From Phaffia rhodozyma (taxonomy: Eukaryota > Basidiomycota > Tremellomycetes > Cystofilobasidiales > Mrakiaceae), in contig JACGZH010000006.1 in the NCBI GenBank assembly GCA_014706385.1, forward strand, positions 186,001 through 250,000: 64,000 nucleotides of DNA, given 5' to 3'. The translations under genes were made by a program, and so were the position numbers. Of this stretch, positions 12,378 to 28,300 are shown piece by piece. The stretch's first letter is position 1. Each line of letters begins with the position of its first letter. The notes beneath the pieces are model-generated. The model worked only from the letters and a program-made list of their open reading frames with translations. It did no database searches and had not been told where the DNA came from.

Positions 12378-15300
12378 ATGTCGTCCCCACCAGTATCATC
12401 TCAGCTATCAGAGGGAGAACCGCCGTGAGTCTATGTGGCTGCAAGGGTAAAGAGTGGAGAGACTAGAAGGGAAAGAAGACATGGGCTGATGTCGTCTTCG
12501 TTTCTGAGAGAACAGACTTACAAGACCAACTCCTTTGCTAAGGGATATAGAGGACGATGGGTCAAACACTATACGCATCATGCTTGCTACCGACAACCAT
12601 TTAGGGTACCTTGAGAAGGATCCCATTCGGGGAAATGATTCGTTTGATGCCTTTAGAGAGATTCTAGAGCTGGCCAGAAAAGAGGAGGTGGGTTGGAATA
12701 ATCTCTCCTTATATCCGTCCATCTTCAATGGCACATAGCCAGCTGATGTCTCTTCTTTTTGATGGCGACAGGTAGATTTCATCTTGCTGGCAGGCGATCT
12801 CTTCCACGAGAACTATCCTTCAAGATACACTCTCCATCAGACGATTGCTCTTCTCAGAGAGTACTCTCAAGGGGATAGGCCCGTCCAGATAGAACTTCTG
12901 AGCGATCCGAATGAAGGGAAAGCCGCAGGATTCACGTAAGTCTCTTAGCCAAATATCGACATTATTCTTCTGCGCCTTCTCTATATACGTGCTGATGTCT
13001 ATCAAAAATCATTCGGCCTGTTAGATTTCCAGCGATTAATTACGAAGACTATAACCTCAACGTCGGCATTCCTGTCTTCTCTATTCATGGCAATCATGAT
13101 GATCCCCAGGGAACGTCAGCTGTGCGCTCCTCATTCATATCATACCCATACCAGGCATCCCCTGAGTTTTAACAAGCGTTTTTTTTTTTTGCTTCTCAAA
13201 CTATCCAGGCAGGAGCTCTTTCCGCGATTGATATTCTGTCCGTCTCTGGTCAACTGAACTACTTTGGGAAGACTGATCTGGGAGCAGACGAAGCGCGTCC
13301 CGAATCAGCCAAGCAGGGTTTGACGATCTCACCCGTCCTACTAAGAAAGGGGACGACCAAGCTTGCGATGTATGGAATCGGAAACATCAAGGATGTTAGG
13401 ATGAGTCATGAGTTACGGAACGGAAGAGTTAGGATGTTGAGACCAGAAGAGGATATCGATAACTGGTTCAACATTGTACTGGTGCATCAAAACAGGTTTG
13501 TCCTAGTTCATCTTTCCTTCTACTTTGTCGGATATTGACGGGTGTTACCTCAATTTTTTTTCTTTGTCAACACAATCAGAGTGGCTCATAACCGGCATGA
13601 GTATATACCTGAGAACATGTTTGATGATTCGACAGATCTTGTCGTCTGGGGTCACGAGCATGATTGCCGGATCGTTCCAGAAATGGTAGCAGACAAACAA
13701 TACTGGATCACACAGCCAGGCTCGAGTGTGGCCACTAGTTTAGCAGACGGTGAAGCCATTGACAAGTACGTTCTCTCGTTCCTTCCGACTTGCTATCATA
13801 CCCTGCTGCCGCGCTAGACAACCAGAGTCGAGACTGATCGCTTCTCTTTCTGGTTTACATGCAACATGATAGACATGTCGGACTTCTGGAGATCCAAGGT
13901 AAACATTTCCAGATCACTCCGATGCCTCTCAAGACCGTTCGGCCGTTCGTGATGAAACATATCGAGCTGTCAGTCGTAGCGGAAGAAACCGGGCTGAATT
14001 TAGAAAATAAGCCAAAGGTAACTGAGTATTTGAGACAACAGGTACGCCTCGTTTTCTTTTTCTTTACATCGACAATCAGTCGTATGGGTACGAGTTTGAC
14101 GTCCATGTCTGAATGTTTTCCTCTGGTCTCACCCCTCTTCATATTTAGGTATTGAAGTGTGTGGCCGAGGCGAATGCTAAATGGGATGAGAAGAACTTGT
14201 CCCTATCACCTGAGGTAGACGGTCCCAAGAGACCTAAGCCATTAATTCGTTTGAAAGTTCGTCTAACCGTCCTTCTTTGACGATTTACCTATGTTTGGAT
14301 ATTCCCGATCCTTATTTTTGACTCTTCTACACAGGTTGAAACAACGGGCGTATTAGAGCTAACGAACGTCACCCGTTTCGGAGAAGGCCTCAACCAGCTG
14401 GTTGCCAACCCAGGAAATCTTCTACAGTTTTATCGACGGAAGAAGTTTGCCAAACGGACAGATAAAGTTTCTGTCGATCAACCTGATCTGGACCTCTCCG
14501 ACGATGACGGGCTCGCGCCCGGTCAGCGACAAGGGAAGATCAAGATGGCGGATTTGGTAAAGGAGTATTTGACAGCTCAGAAGCTAGACGTCTTACCCGA
14601 GAACGGATTAGAGGATGCTGTCGAAAAGTTTGTAGAAAAGGGCAGTAAGACGGCGATCAAAGAGTTTGTCCTCATAGATCTCTTGCCTGATCGATCAGAT
14701 AACAAAGGAAGCTTATCTCCTCTTTGTGCGCACTTAAAGTTTTGTCGCTGGAACGCTGAAAGCATTCAACTCAAACGCACGAATGAAGAACCTGACTGAG
14801 GATGAGATCCAAGATGAGGTACCGTGGACTGGTTACTCAATGTTTCTTATAGGCAGCTTGATCTCATTCATCGCCTGTTTGTTTGCCTTATTTTTCAAGT
14901 TGATCCAACAAAAAAACTTGGCCGAGAGCCAATTCGGAGGGAAGCGGCCCGCTGTGCTATCCGAAGGGAAAGTCAGAGTTCGTCCAAACACCTGGTTTCC
15001 TTTGCCTTTGTTCTTTGATCTATCGACGGTATGGACATTGATATTTGTTTAATAAGGCGTCGAATGCTCCAGACTCGGACGTAATGATGGCAGAGTCGAT
15101 GGGTGAAGACTCAGACGACTCCGTGTTCACTCGGGCGACAGGAAGAGCCAAAAAAGCAACGACCTCAACTGCAGCAAAGGCCAAGAAAGTCCCAGCCACC
15201 AAGAAGCCTCCAGCTGCAGCAAAGAAGAAGCAGGCTTTAGTACGTTGGTGTAGCCATCCTGAACACGGATATCAATTTTCTGAACTTAACTCCTCTGCTA

Positions 15301-16029
15301 TCTCTAGTTCAACGACAGTGAAGAGGAAATTTTCATACACGATACGGACGAAGATGACTGTCGAACTGAAACTCAACGGACAAAAGGTCATATCGATGAT
15401 TTCGATGATGACGAGGATGGGGATGAGGACGAAGAGATTACTATTGCTTCTCCTCCTAGACGAAGAGCAGCCCCTCAGACGTCCGTTCCTGCCTCTTTCA
15501 CGCTGTATCTATCTCTCTCTTCTTCTTTCTCCAATTTTGACAACATACCCTTCTTCTCTTTCTTTCTCTTGATCTTGATTTTCAAATATTGATTGAACGG
15601 TTGTAGGTCAAGATCGAGAGCGCCGCCAAAGGCGGCGGCGTCGGCAAATACCTCGAGAAGGACAAAGAGGACGGTAGCAGACACTTCTGGTTCTCGTTCT
15701 CAACAAAGTCAACTCAAGTCTGTCTTTCCTTACCTTCTTCTATTTTTGCATCTATCCTGGTTTTCGTTTGATAAGAAACGGACACTAATGTTCTGATGAT
15801 CATTAAATGGAAACTGAAGTCTGGAACCAGTCCCAACTAGACCGGCTCGTCCCTCTCGTAAAAATGTCTGTCCCGCCCTCTGCTCTCTTCACCTTCTTTC
15901 TTTCGTTTCGCTCTAATTTTGCATCATTCTTTTTAATTCTTGATCTGATGACTGACGAGAGATCTTGTTCTCTTCTCTTCTCCGCTTTCTTTTCTCTCTG
16001 ATGTCTATACTTGTTGGGTTCAGGAATGA
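12378..16029 (+). CDS. MRE11: Double-strand break repair nuclease Mre11
   Basis: Nuclease of the Mre11-Rad50-Nbs1 complex, acting in double-strand break sensing and resection and in telomere maintenance. Exon 1 at 12378 codes [16 protein letters not shown]. Exon 2 leads into [17 protein letters not shown] (phosphoesterase motif I), then [20 protein letters not shown] (II), [11 protein letters not shown] (III), VLVHQN and [12 protein letters not shown] (V), and [10 protein letters not shown]. The capping domain follows ([13 protein letters not shown]), then [20 protein letters not shown]. The C-terminal third is acidic then basic ([39 protein letters not shown]), like the DNA-binding tails of other Mre11 proteins. 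The last two small exons ([16 protein letters not shown] and a final GAA-TGA at 16024-16029) are my least certain junctions. All metal-binding motifs are intact. Confidence 0.92.
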
Positions 16030-16467
16030 GCCCCGTGTTGATTGCCGGGTCTAGTTTGAGAAAAGGCTGGTTGCGTTGATGGCTTTTAAAAGAAAGGATG
16101 TCAAGATAAAGATCGTTGAGAGATCCTAGACGGACCGGGATGAATTAGAGCATGAAACATGAGAGAAGCAAAACAATCTGAAAAACAAATTAAAGAAGCA
16201 AAAGAAGAGAAACAAAATAAAATATATATAAAAGAAGTAAGAAAGCACGATGGATGGAATCATGGGTTTGGAATGTGAACTAGCTCAGACAAGGCGGAAA
16301 CTTCCTATTTGAATTGAGATATTTAAAATGGATAGAGAATATAAGAAAAGAAACAACTACTACCAAGAGTCAAGGGAAACAAGAAAAGGCAGAAAGGCAG
16401 AGGGACAGAAAAAAAGACAAGAATAGAGAGATAGGATTGAATCAGGAAGATTAAAGAAAGGGAGCGA
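16030..16467. other. Intergenic between convergent MRE11 and VTS1
   Basis: AT- and purine-rich 3' region (AATAAAATATATATAAAAG near 16209-16230). It probably holds both 3' ends. A - strand frame in 16323-16559 overlaps the VTS1 end and is a shadow. No gene is supported. Confidence 0.5.
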
Positions 16468-19463
16468 TCACGCGTCTTCATCCTCTGAGTCGTCATCCCC
16501 ACCCTTCCCAGCCCTCCTTTCTTTCCCGGCGTTCTCGCCGCCGGCACCCGATTCGGCACTAACGCCAGCGCCAGGGGAATCAGGCTCTGGGATCCCCATT
16601 TGAGCTCGGACAGCCTCGAACGTCTGTTACATTCAAAAATTCAAGGAGGGTTTATCAGTAAACTATGTTTCCTCCAAATTTTGGGAAGAAAGCACGATTC
16701 TGACAAGACGAGGAAAAAGCAAGAGAAAGGCAGTGAAGAGAACAGACCTTGAGAAGTTTTCGTCTAGCCCCCAAAGCGGCGACGCCCTGAGCTTCAAGGT
16801 CAGCGTCCGACATGAGCACCATTTCCGTCCATTTCGAGTTTTCGAAGTTCGGTGTGTATTTCTGGTGTTTGGTTCGTTGTTGATTCAAACATTTAGATGT
16901 CGACTCGTCAGTTCAATAAGATAAGAGAGTAGAAGAAAGGGTAGCGAGGAAAAGGAAAGGACGAACATGTAATCTTAATGTCCTCAGCCACTGGGGAATG
17001 TCTTCCAACACTCTGATGTCCACATCTTCCTCTCCAGTCTGTGCCTGTCCGGCCTGTGCGTGTGCTCCCCATCCACCTCCACCGCTCTCTCGTCTACCAG
17101 ACCCACCAGGCGACGGGCTCTTCAAACCGGCCGAACCAGAGACGCCCAGCATGGGGGACCGTCTGGTGGCGGAGTGTGAGCCGTTGTGCTGGCTTTTGAT
17201 CGAGACTGATCTCGGAGTCTGTTGCGCTTGCGCTTGAGCCTGTGCTTGCGCCTGAGCCTGAACTTGAGCTTGGAGCTGAGCTTGTTGTTGACCTAGCAGA
17301 CCAATCAACCCGGCATTATTCAGACCGGCGAAGGCGCCTAGGCCAAGACCCATTCCGGGGTTTTGCAATCCGCCTACGGGTAAACCAATGCCAATCCCTC
17401 CGAGGCCACCGAGACCTGTAATAGCCGAGCCAGTTCCTCCTGCTCCAGTGGTGTTGCCGGCATTGCCTCCAGCGGCAGCGACACCTAACTGCTGAAGCTG
17501 TTGAAGCTGTTGGATCTGAAGCTGCTGGAGTTGAAGTTGAGACATCTGGAACGCAAGGTCCGATGGCGAAGGTGAGGCTAGTCCGTTGGTAAGGATGTTT
17601 AAACCGGAAGGACCGAACGCATCGGCGTTACTTCCGAGGGCAGGGCTCTGTCTGGATTGGGCCCACGAACCAGTAGCCGGTCCTTGGAAGTTACCACCGA
17701 CATTACCAGGCGACGAAAAGTTTCGACCGGACTTTAGATTGATTCCGACGCCGAGACCGACGCCGGACCCAGGACCGCTCGGCTGTTGCTGTTGCTGAGC
17801 CGGCTCGTCGTTGAAGAGAGACCTTGATGGGTAACCGGATCCGGTCGGGTTTCCTCCACCAGTCACTCTTCGTTTAGGAGCGTCCGATAGTTTTGGTACC
17901 TGGCTAGTCGGGGTATTGGCCATGCTGGCCCAGCCACCAGCGTTGGAGTTAGGGGACAATGGGAACGATACACCAGCTTTGGCACTGGGCGAAGATGGGA
18001 AGGGGCTTTCGTCTGCTAGGTTAGGCGTTGTGCCAGCAGGAGGACCGAGGCCGAGTCCTGCTCCAGAACCAGGCATGCTCATCCTTGAGCTTGATCTGGA
18101 CTTTTGGTTATTGGCCGCGTGGGTCGAACCGGGGACGATATTCGCGAGCCCGGAGAAGTCTGCTGACTTGGGTCGGTCTGTTGATCGAGTAGAAGTAACG
18201 GATTCTCCACCGGGGGATGGGCCTCGCTCGAGAACTTGATCGAGTCCGGTCGACCCACCGGCTAGCCACGACGGTGTCAGCGAATTCAAGCCTCCTGGGG
18301 CCGAAATTCGGTTCGGCTTGTGAGACGAGCTGGCAGATGACTTTCGCTGGGAGCCAGCGGTGGCAGAGATGGTCCCAAGGGGCGGTCCATCTAGGGTAGA
18401 TAGAGCAGACTCTGGAGTAAGGTAGGCCGAGCTGTCGGCAAAGGATTCTCTGACGGCCGAGGCAGCATTCCCACCTCCGAAGCTCGTTCGGACGGGTGAT
18501 CGGTAGGTGTTCATCTTTGCTTCCACCTGAGCCTGCATCCCGGTTCCTACAGCTGGAGATAGTAGGGCGGACATGGGGTCTGATCTTGCCATCTGTTGAA
18601 GCACGGTCATAAAGAACCTAATCTGAAGCTGGGTCGAGTGCTGGAGTAAAGAATATAACGCGGCCGTTCTCTCCGCCTCGGAGAGGACTCGAAACCCTTT
18701 GAAGAGAAGGCCAAAAGAGTTAGAACTATGTTCAGAAAACGAGAGGTAAAGAGTAGACTAGAGAACGAACATTGTTCAATGGCACTCAGCTCTTCAGTGA
18801 AGTTTTGATCGAGCGAAGCGGCCGCCATCTCTTCCTGTGAATGAGGGGTCAAGGTGAGAGACGAAGGCGGATGAGCAAGATGAACACAAGGAAATACGAA
18901 TAACGGGCGAGCAGAAAAGCCTTAAAAAGAAAAGAGACTAACCAAGGTAACCTCGTAAGACGCCAGGTCTTGGAACCAACGGTCAATGGCCTCGGCTGCA
19001 AAAAAAAGAGACAGAAAGAGAGTTAAATAAAATTTCAGGATCTCTGAAAGAACTGAGAAGATTCAGAGAAAGAAAAAGGACAGAGAGATTTACCTTCGGC
19101 ATTCCTAGGTTCGGCGTTTCCACCAGTGTTACCAATCCCGCCAAGATGAGCCCCTCCTAAAATCTCTGAAGACGGTCTTCCACCGACACCGCCCGACCTG
19201 CCTGCACCGGGTGGACCTGAAAAGTTTCTGTAGGCTGGCCCGGTGGAACTGTTGGCATTGTTGGTGGCGTTAGGGTTGACAGAAGAAAGACTGGTGTACG
19301 TGGTGGCCGACTGAGGGCCACCTGGGCCAAGGGACTGTCTTGCATAGGGAACGTGTGAGGTTGTGCTGCTAGATGGTCTAGGCGGCAACTTTGCGCTAGA
19401 CGGTGGAGGCGGAAGCGAGGGCGAGGGTGATCTCTGGGAGGAAGGCGAGGGTGATGAGGACAT
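16468..19463 (-). CDS. VTS1: Vts1/Smaug-type SAM-domain RNA-binding protein
   Basis: Cytoplasmic post-transcriptional regulator: its SAM domain binds stem-loops (Smaug recognition elements) and recruits the deadenylation machinery. The start at 19463 opens a Ser/Pro-rich disordered region. Next comes the conserved block [59 protein letters not shown], then [20 protein letters not shown], spread over several short exons. A very long Ser/Gly/Gln-rich linker (including a QAQAQA run near 17222-17285) lies in the 16913-18610 exon. The C-terminal SAM domain reads [39 protein letters not shown], then [17 protein letters not shown]. An acidic tail ends DDDSEDEDA, with stop at 16468-16470. A probable 5' UTR intron lies upstream (19532-19661). 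Confidence 0.9.
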
Positions 19464-23271
<3,808 letters not shown>

Positions 23272-23576
23272 AACCTTCCGGTCTTGGATTGGCTCTCTTC
23301 TCTTCCTTTTTAATCATCCTTGTTCTTTGTCCAGTAAAACACTAGACTATACAGACTGTTTCCTAGATCTTTCTTTCCCTCTTTATACATACCAGTCGAT
23401 TGATTAGATGAAATGGTTCAAAAGAAACGAGTGAACTTATATAAGCAGACATGTAACCCTAACAAACCTCATCTCCCCCCGACGATGTTTTCACTGTTTC
23501 GGCTCGTTGTACTTTCCTCCCATCTCGTCTCTCTTGCTGTGTCTGCCTTGTGTGTTTGATCTGTCTTATACTCATC
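23272..23576. other. Intergenic, TRR1 3' flank and RET3 leader
   Basis: Short spacer between two co-directional genes. The right part is T/C-rich, as in most leaders in this window. Nothing else is seen. Confidence 0.5.
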
Positions 23577-24721
23577 ATGGTGAGACCTTCTATGTTCCGT
23601 TTAGTCAAACCTTGTGCTGTTCTTATGAGATTTTGTGTGTGCTTAACGCTTAGAAGACAATCTAACTCTCTTCTTCTTGCTCTCTCCTTCTACTCGTTCA
23701 TTCTCCCCGTTACTTCAGTCCAATCTGACGCTATATTCGGCTACCTGTCTAATCATCCTCGACAGTGAAGGAAACAGAGTGATTGCAAAATACTGGTCGC
23801 CTCCTCACCAGCCAGCTTCGGTCGGTCAAGGAGTAGCCGCAGCTAGTACGCTAGGTGGAAATCCGTTCGGGACGTTGAAAGAGCAGAGAGCATTCGAGAA
23901 GAATGTTTGTGAGAAAACAAGGAAGGGACTTGGTCAGTCGACTCTCCTTGCCCCGTGTTCTTTTTCTCTCAGTCATGCTTCCTTTTCGTTTCTTAACGAG
24001 TCGTGTGCCAACGTGTCGTCTTATCTTTTGGCTTCATCTTTGTGTTCATCTCAAAAAACAAAAACAAAACAAAAGCCGACGTATTATTCCTCCCACCATC
24101 GTCAATCTGCCTAACAAAGTCCTCGACGGACCTAACGTTTCATCTGGTTGGACCAACATCCGAAAATGAACTCATGCTTCAGAACGCGTTGACCGCATTC
24201 CATGATGCTGTGGGACTACTCCTCAGAGGACTTGTCGAGAAGAGGAGCGTGTTGGAGAACTTAGATCTAGTCATGTTGGCTCTGGACGAAACGATTGATG
24301 ACGGGTTAGTCTTCAATATTTCCTACCATTTCTTCGGGGTTTCTCCTCCTCCTTTGTGCGGTCTTTCTAAACGGAACCTTAATGACCTGATGGCAACCCC
24401 TTCTGTCCCTCCATATGCGCACATCCATACAGAATTATCCTAGAGACAGACCCAGTAGCTATCGCCTCCAGGGTTTCCCGCCCAAGAGCGGATACCGCAG
24501 GCGAGATCGTGATTAATGAGCAAACCATCATGTCTGCTTGTACGTTCCTCTGCTTGCTCTTCTTCGCTCTAGCCAGACATCGAGTGTGCTTCATGCTCAA
24601 GAGCTGACTCCCCCTTGTCTTCTATCCGACGGGATACTCACGCGTCGCGTATGTGATCCTCTTCTTCTCCATAGACTCGACTTTGAAAGAACGGCTCGGA
24701 AAGCAAATCGCTCAGCTCTAG
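23577..24721 (+). CDS. RET3: Coatomer zeta subunit
   Basis: Small subunit of the COPI coat (F-subcomplex), which carries retrograde Golgi-to-ER vesicles; longin-like fold. The first coding exon is only the ATG at 23577-23579, followed at once by a GTGAGA donor. After the acceptor at the end of TTACTTCAG (near 23718) the frame reads SNLTLYSATCLIILDSEGNR, then VIAKYW, the typical zeta start. Later exons carry TLKEQRAFEKNVCEKTRKG, LVGPTSENELMLQNALTAFH, LLLRGLVEKRSVLENLDLVM, ALDETIDDGIILETDPVAIA and STLKERLGKQIAQL; stop at 24719-24721. The join MSNLTLYSAT is in phase 0. Its length and order match the family. Confidence 0.9.
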
Positions 24722-25374
24722 ATAGACATATCATTCATCTGTTCATTCACTCGTCCCTTCTGTCCTTCCAGCGTAGTTCTCGTTGTTGTTGTTTGTGTTT
24801 ATGTTTCTTGTCCTTTTCATTTTTCGCTTTGGTGTTCAGTAAGATCACGTTTCTTCTTTCCCTTTCTTCTCTTCTTCTCTTTGTTTCTTCATTATTTGAG
24901 AAAACGCTCAGCGCTGGGACTGGAGCGAAGATTAGGAGAATAGAATATCTAAATCTAAGTCAAGAAAAAGAAAAAAGAAAGGAAAAGTTTGTTCAGGAAT
25001 CGCGCCTCCTCATGTGTCTTTGCAACAAGAGGAGACATCATCAATGTTGTAATAGAACAGGATATACCACTAGATTTGAACGTTGAGTTGTCAATAGCGA
25101 AGCAGAGCAAAGAGAAGAGGCTGGAATGAAGAAGTGAAAGTAGAAGTGACAGTGATAGTGAAAGCGAGAGTGAAAGTGGAAATGTAATAAACCCAAGTTT
25201 TTGTCTTTCTGCCTTTTCTCTTTTTCATACTCTACTTTCCTTTCGTTTCCTTTTCTTTGTTCTGTTCTGGTTCGCTTCGATATCTTCTTGGATCAATCTT
25301 TCCTCCACCTTAGTCCTTTCTGTCTGTTTGCTTTTGCTCAAGGAAAGGCTTGAACAGAAGGGCAGATCCGACCG
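24722..25374. other. Intergenic, RET3 3' flank and leader of the WD40 gene
   Basis: Contains a T-rich part (24780-24900) and a degenerate AGTGAA/AGTGAC hexamer repeat at about 25133-25182. A TGA in the frame of the next gene stands shortly before its ATG at 25375. No gene is supported. Confidence 0.5.
25133..25182 (+). repeat. Degenerate AGTGAA hexamer repeat
   Basis: About eight imperfect units of AGTGAA/AGTGAC/AGCGAG stand just upstream of the WD40 gene. It is an imperfect microsatellite in the spacer with no known role. Confidence 0.7.
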
Positions 25375-28300
25375 ATGAATCGCCCTCCGTCCGTTTCCTG
25401 TCGGAAAGGACCGGAGAATGAGCATACTTCTCCTTCGTCTGGTACAGGTGTGGGTGCTAGTTCTAGTACTATCAACGGCGACAACGGGCTCGGAAACGTC
25501 AACATCAACGCCAATGGGGGTAGCAACGGGTCAAATAGGAGACAAGGATATACAGGTAAACGGTTTCGAACGATTCAACCTGATCCGTCAATACCCCTGT
25601 CTCTACCTCCACTCTTACCGCCTTCCTTTTCTAATTCTTCCTCCTCGTCCTCGGCAGTACCGATACGATCCAAACCACTATCATCGTCATCGATAGCAAC
25701 GGCAACGGCAAAGTCAAAGATATCGGCGAACACGACGACGACGACGACGACTAGAGGAGAAGATACCCAACCTAATGAATCTGTTCATGCTAACCGAGCA
25801 AGGGTTGTTCCACTAGTGGCAGAAGTGATGACCCCTCGCTCTACCGGGTTTCCCATTCGACCTCCATATCCATTCCAGCATCAATCTCAATCTCGGACTC
25901 AACCTCCACTTCAGACTCGAATCCAGTCTCAACATAGATCCCAACCTCATTCGTATCCTCACGTTCCTATACCAGTCCCCACTAGACCACCGCTCTTTCC
26001 TGTCAATGGACCGTCGGGACGAGGATTTAATGGACAGGGAGTTCCACTTGGTCCAAGATCGCATAGGTCGAACGGAGGTTATTACCGAGCAGTAGCTGCT
26101 CCAGGAGGAGGACATGGTGTGGAGTGGGACAGAGCTGGAAACCAGAGAGACGGTAATGGTACTGGTAAATGGGAGAATGAGAGGTGGGACGTCCACTAGA
26201 GGTTTCAATCAGCGCTCTCAATCCTCTAGAGAGGATGGGAATAAAAGATCAGCTGTTCCAGCAATACCAGCAGTACCGGTGGCAGTACCAACGACGACGA
26301 CGGCAGCGCCGGCGATATCGGCGGCAACGGACGATGAAAAGCAGGCCGCGTTAGACGCGCAGGAAGAGTTGGCGGTGAGAAACTCATTGATAATGGGTGA
26401 GGACGAAGAAGACGAAGAAAGACTGGGATCAAAACCGGAATCTGAACTGGAACCAAAGCCATTGCAGCCTGGACCTACACCGCCTGGGAACAGGACAATG
26501 ACCAGAAGTGTTTCTCGTTCGTTGGCAGCCACTCCAGTCATGACATCACCGACCGCACACTCGAGCTCACCTTCTGTTCCCTTTCAAAAAGATATCCGGC
26601 AAGAAGCAAACCTAATCCTTGGTTCAAACGAGAAAGAGAGCTCGGTATTTAATGTTACCGGATCTATACTTTCGTCCCAGCCACCTCCGACTCTGGCTCA
26701 AGCACAGAAATCAACGTCTCTGGATGAAGATGTCAATCGGGTTTTAGAATCAGGTTCCTCAAGGTCCAAGACGGAAAAGATCAAGTTCAAACCAAATACT
26801 GAGTTCAGAAGGGATACTGTCCAACCTAGGCCACTTGGAGAAGACGCCCGGGCGGAGAGCAGCAACAAGCCGGTCAAACGGTTGGAAGGGTCGGTAAATA
26901 GAGCGAATACTGTCGATAGTAGGAAGGAAGGTATCAGATCGAGCCCTAGATTAACGGCAAAGAATTCTGTCCATTGTCAACCACCGATCCATCCTCTCAA
27001 ACCGCTCCTCGCAATCGATCCGTGTTCTTCTCCCCACTCCAAGAATCCACCCCCTGCTCCTGCTCCTTCTACCCAATCGGCCAAAGCGAAACGACCACGG
27101 AATCGACAAAAGCCTAACCCGATGCTTGATCCTTCAAAGAAACCGACACCATCTGAGCCAGAAATTCAGCATGGGGAGATATCGGTCGATGATAAAGTTC
27201 CTATGGATTTGATCAAAATGGATACTTGCCCCGCACCAGCCATAGAGACCTTCGACATTCCTCCTGCCTCTAATGATGCTTGCATGACTCCGGAATGTCA
27301 ACCCATGAATTCATCTGAGACCAGATCATCTTCTGCATCGATCGCAAAAAAGTCTTCTCGATCAAGAAAGAGTTCGGTGGCGGCACAGACTTCATATGTA
27401 TCTCAGAAGACGGATCCTTTGGCTGCCGAACCATCTGCGCTGCTATTCCCTCCCCCAATACAGAGTCAAGTATCTGATCCTCAACCTGCCGAGGAGAAGA
27501 TTTCCTCAGTTCTCCTTAATAAAGTCCCTAATCTTGTTCGTTTCTCTTTCTCTTCCTTCCTTCTTGATTGTTGTATCTTGGTCGCTGACGTTTTCTTAAC
27601 GGGTATACATTTTCCTCTCTGAGCATTAACAGACTTGTAACGCTACTCCGACTACTGCCTCTGATTCTGTCAACTCAGAGTCAACCTCTCTATCCTCTCA
27701 ACCCTTGCATGCGTCTCACAATCAACAACTTAATTGTCTGCCTCAAGATCCTCTATCAGCCTCCGCGAATATTCCCTCTTCTCTCACAGCCTCTCCTTGT
27801 CTTCCTACTTCCGTTGGTCCTCCGACACCCGCCGTAGAACTTGCTTCGAATCCGATAGATACACTTCTGGCACAAATCTCTGAAGACATCAAGCCTAATG
27901 TGTCCCTCCTTGCTATCCGTCCGAAATCACCTACTCCTCCACCCGTTCGACCGTTGAAGGGATCCCAACCCTATCTCAAAGACAAGCTTCCGCCGGATCT
28001 AGCACGGGCGTTATGGTCGAATGAACGACCGGAGGAACGAGCGAGAGCACGAAAGCTTTTCGTAGAAACCAAACGAATGGAACTTGCCAATACAGACAGG
28101 GTCGTCACTAGTAAAGGTACTTGGCGAGACGACGGGCTGGCACTCGACTGGAAGTTAAACACGTTGGAAGGGAAGTTTACAGTGTTGCTCTCAACCGAAC
28201 CGGTCTCGAGGTCCGAGTTGGAGAGAAAACATAAAAAAATCTTGTCTGGGAAGGGTAAAGATGTCAAAGCGGTCGACTGGACAAAGGATAGGGTCGTGTT

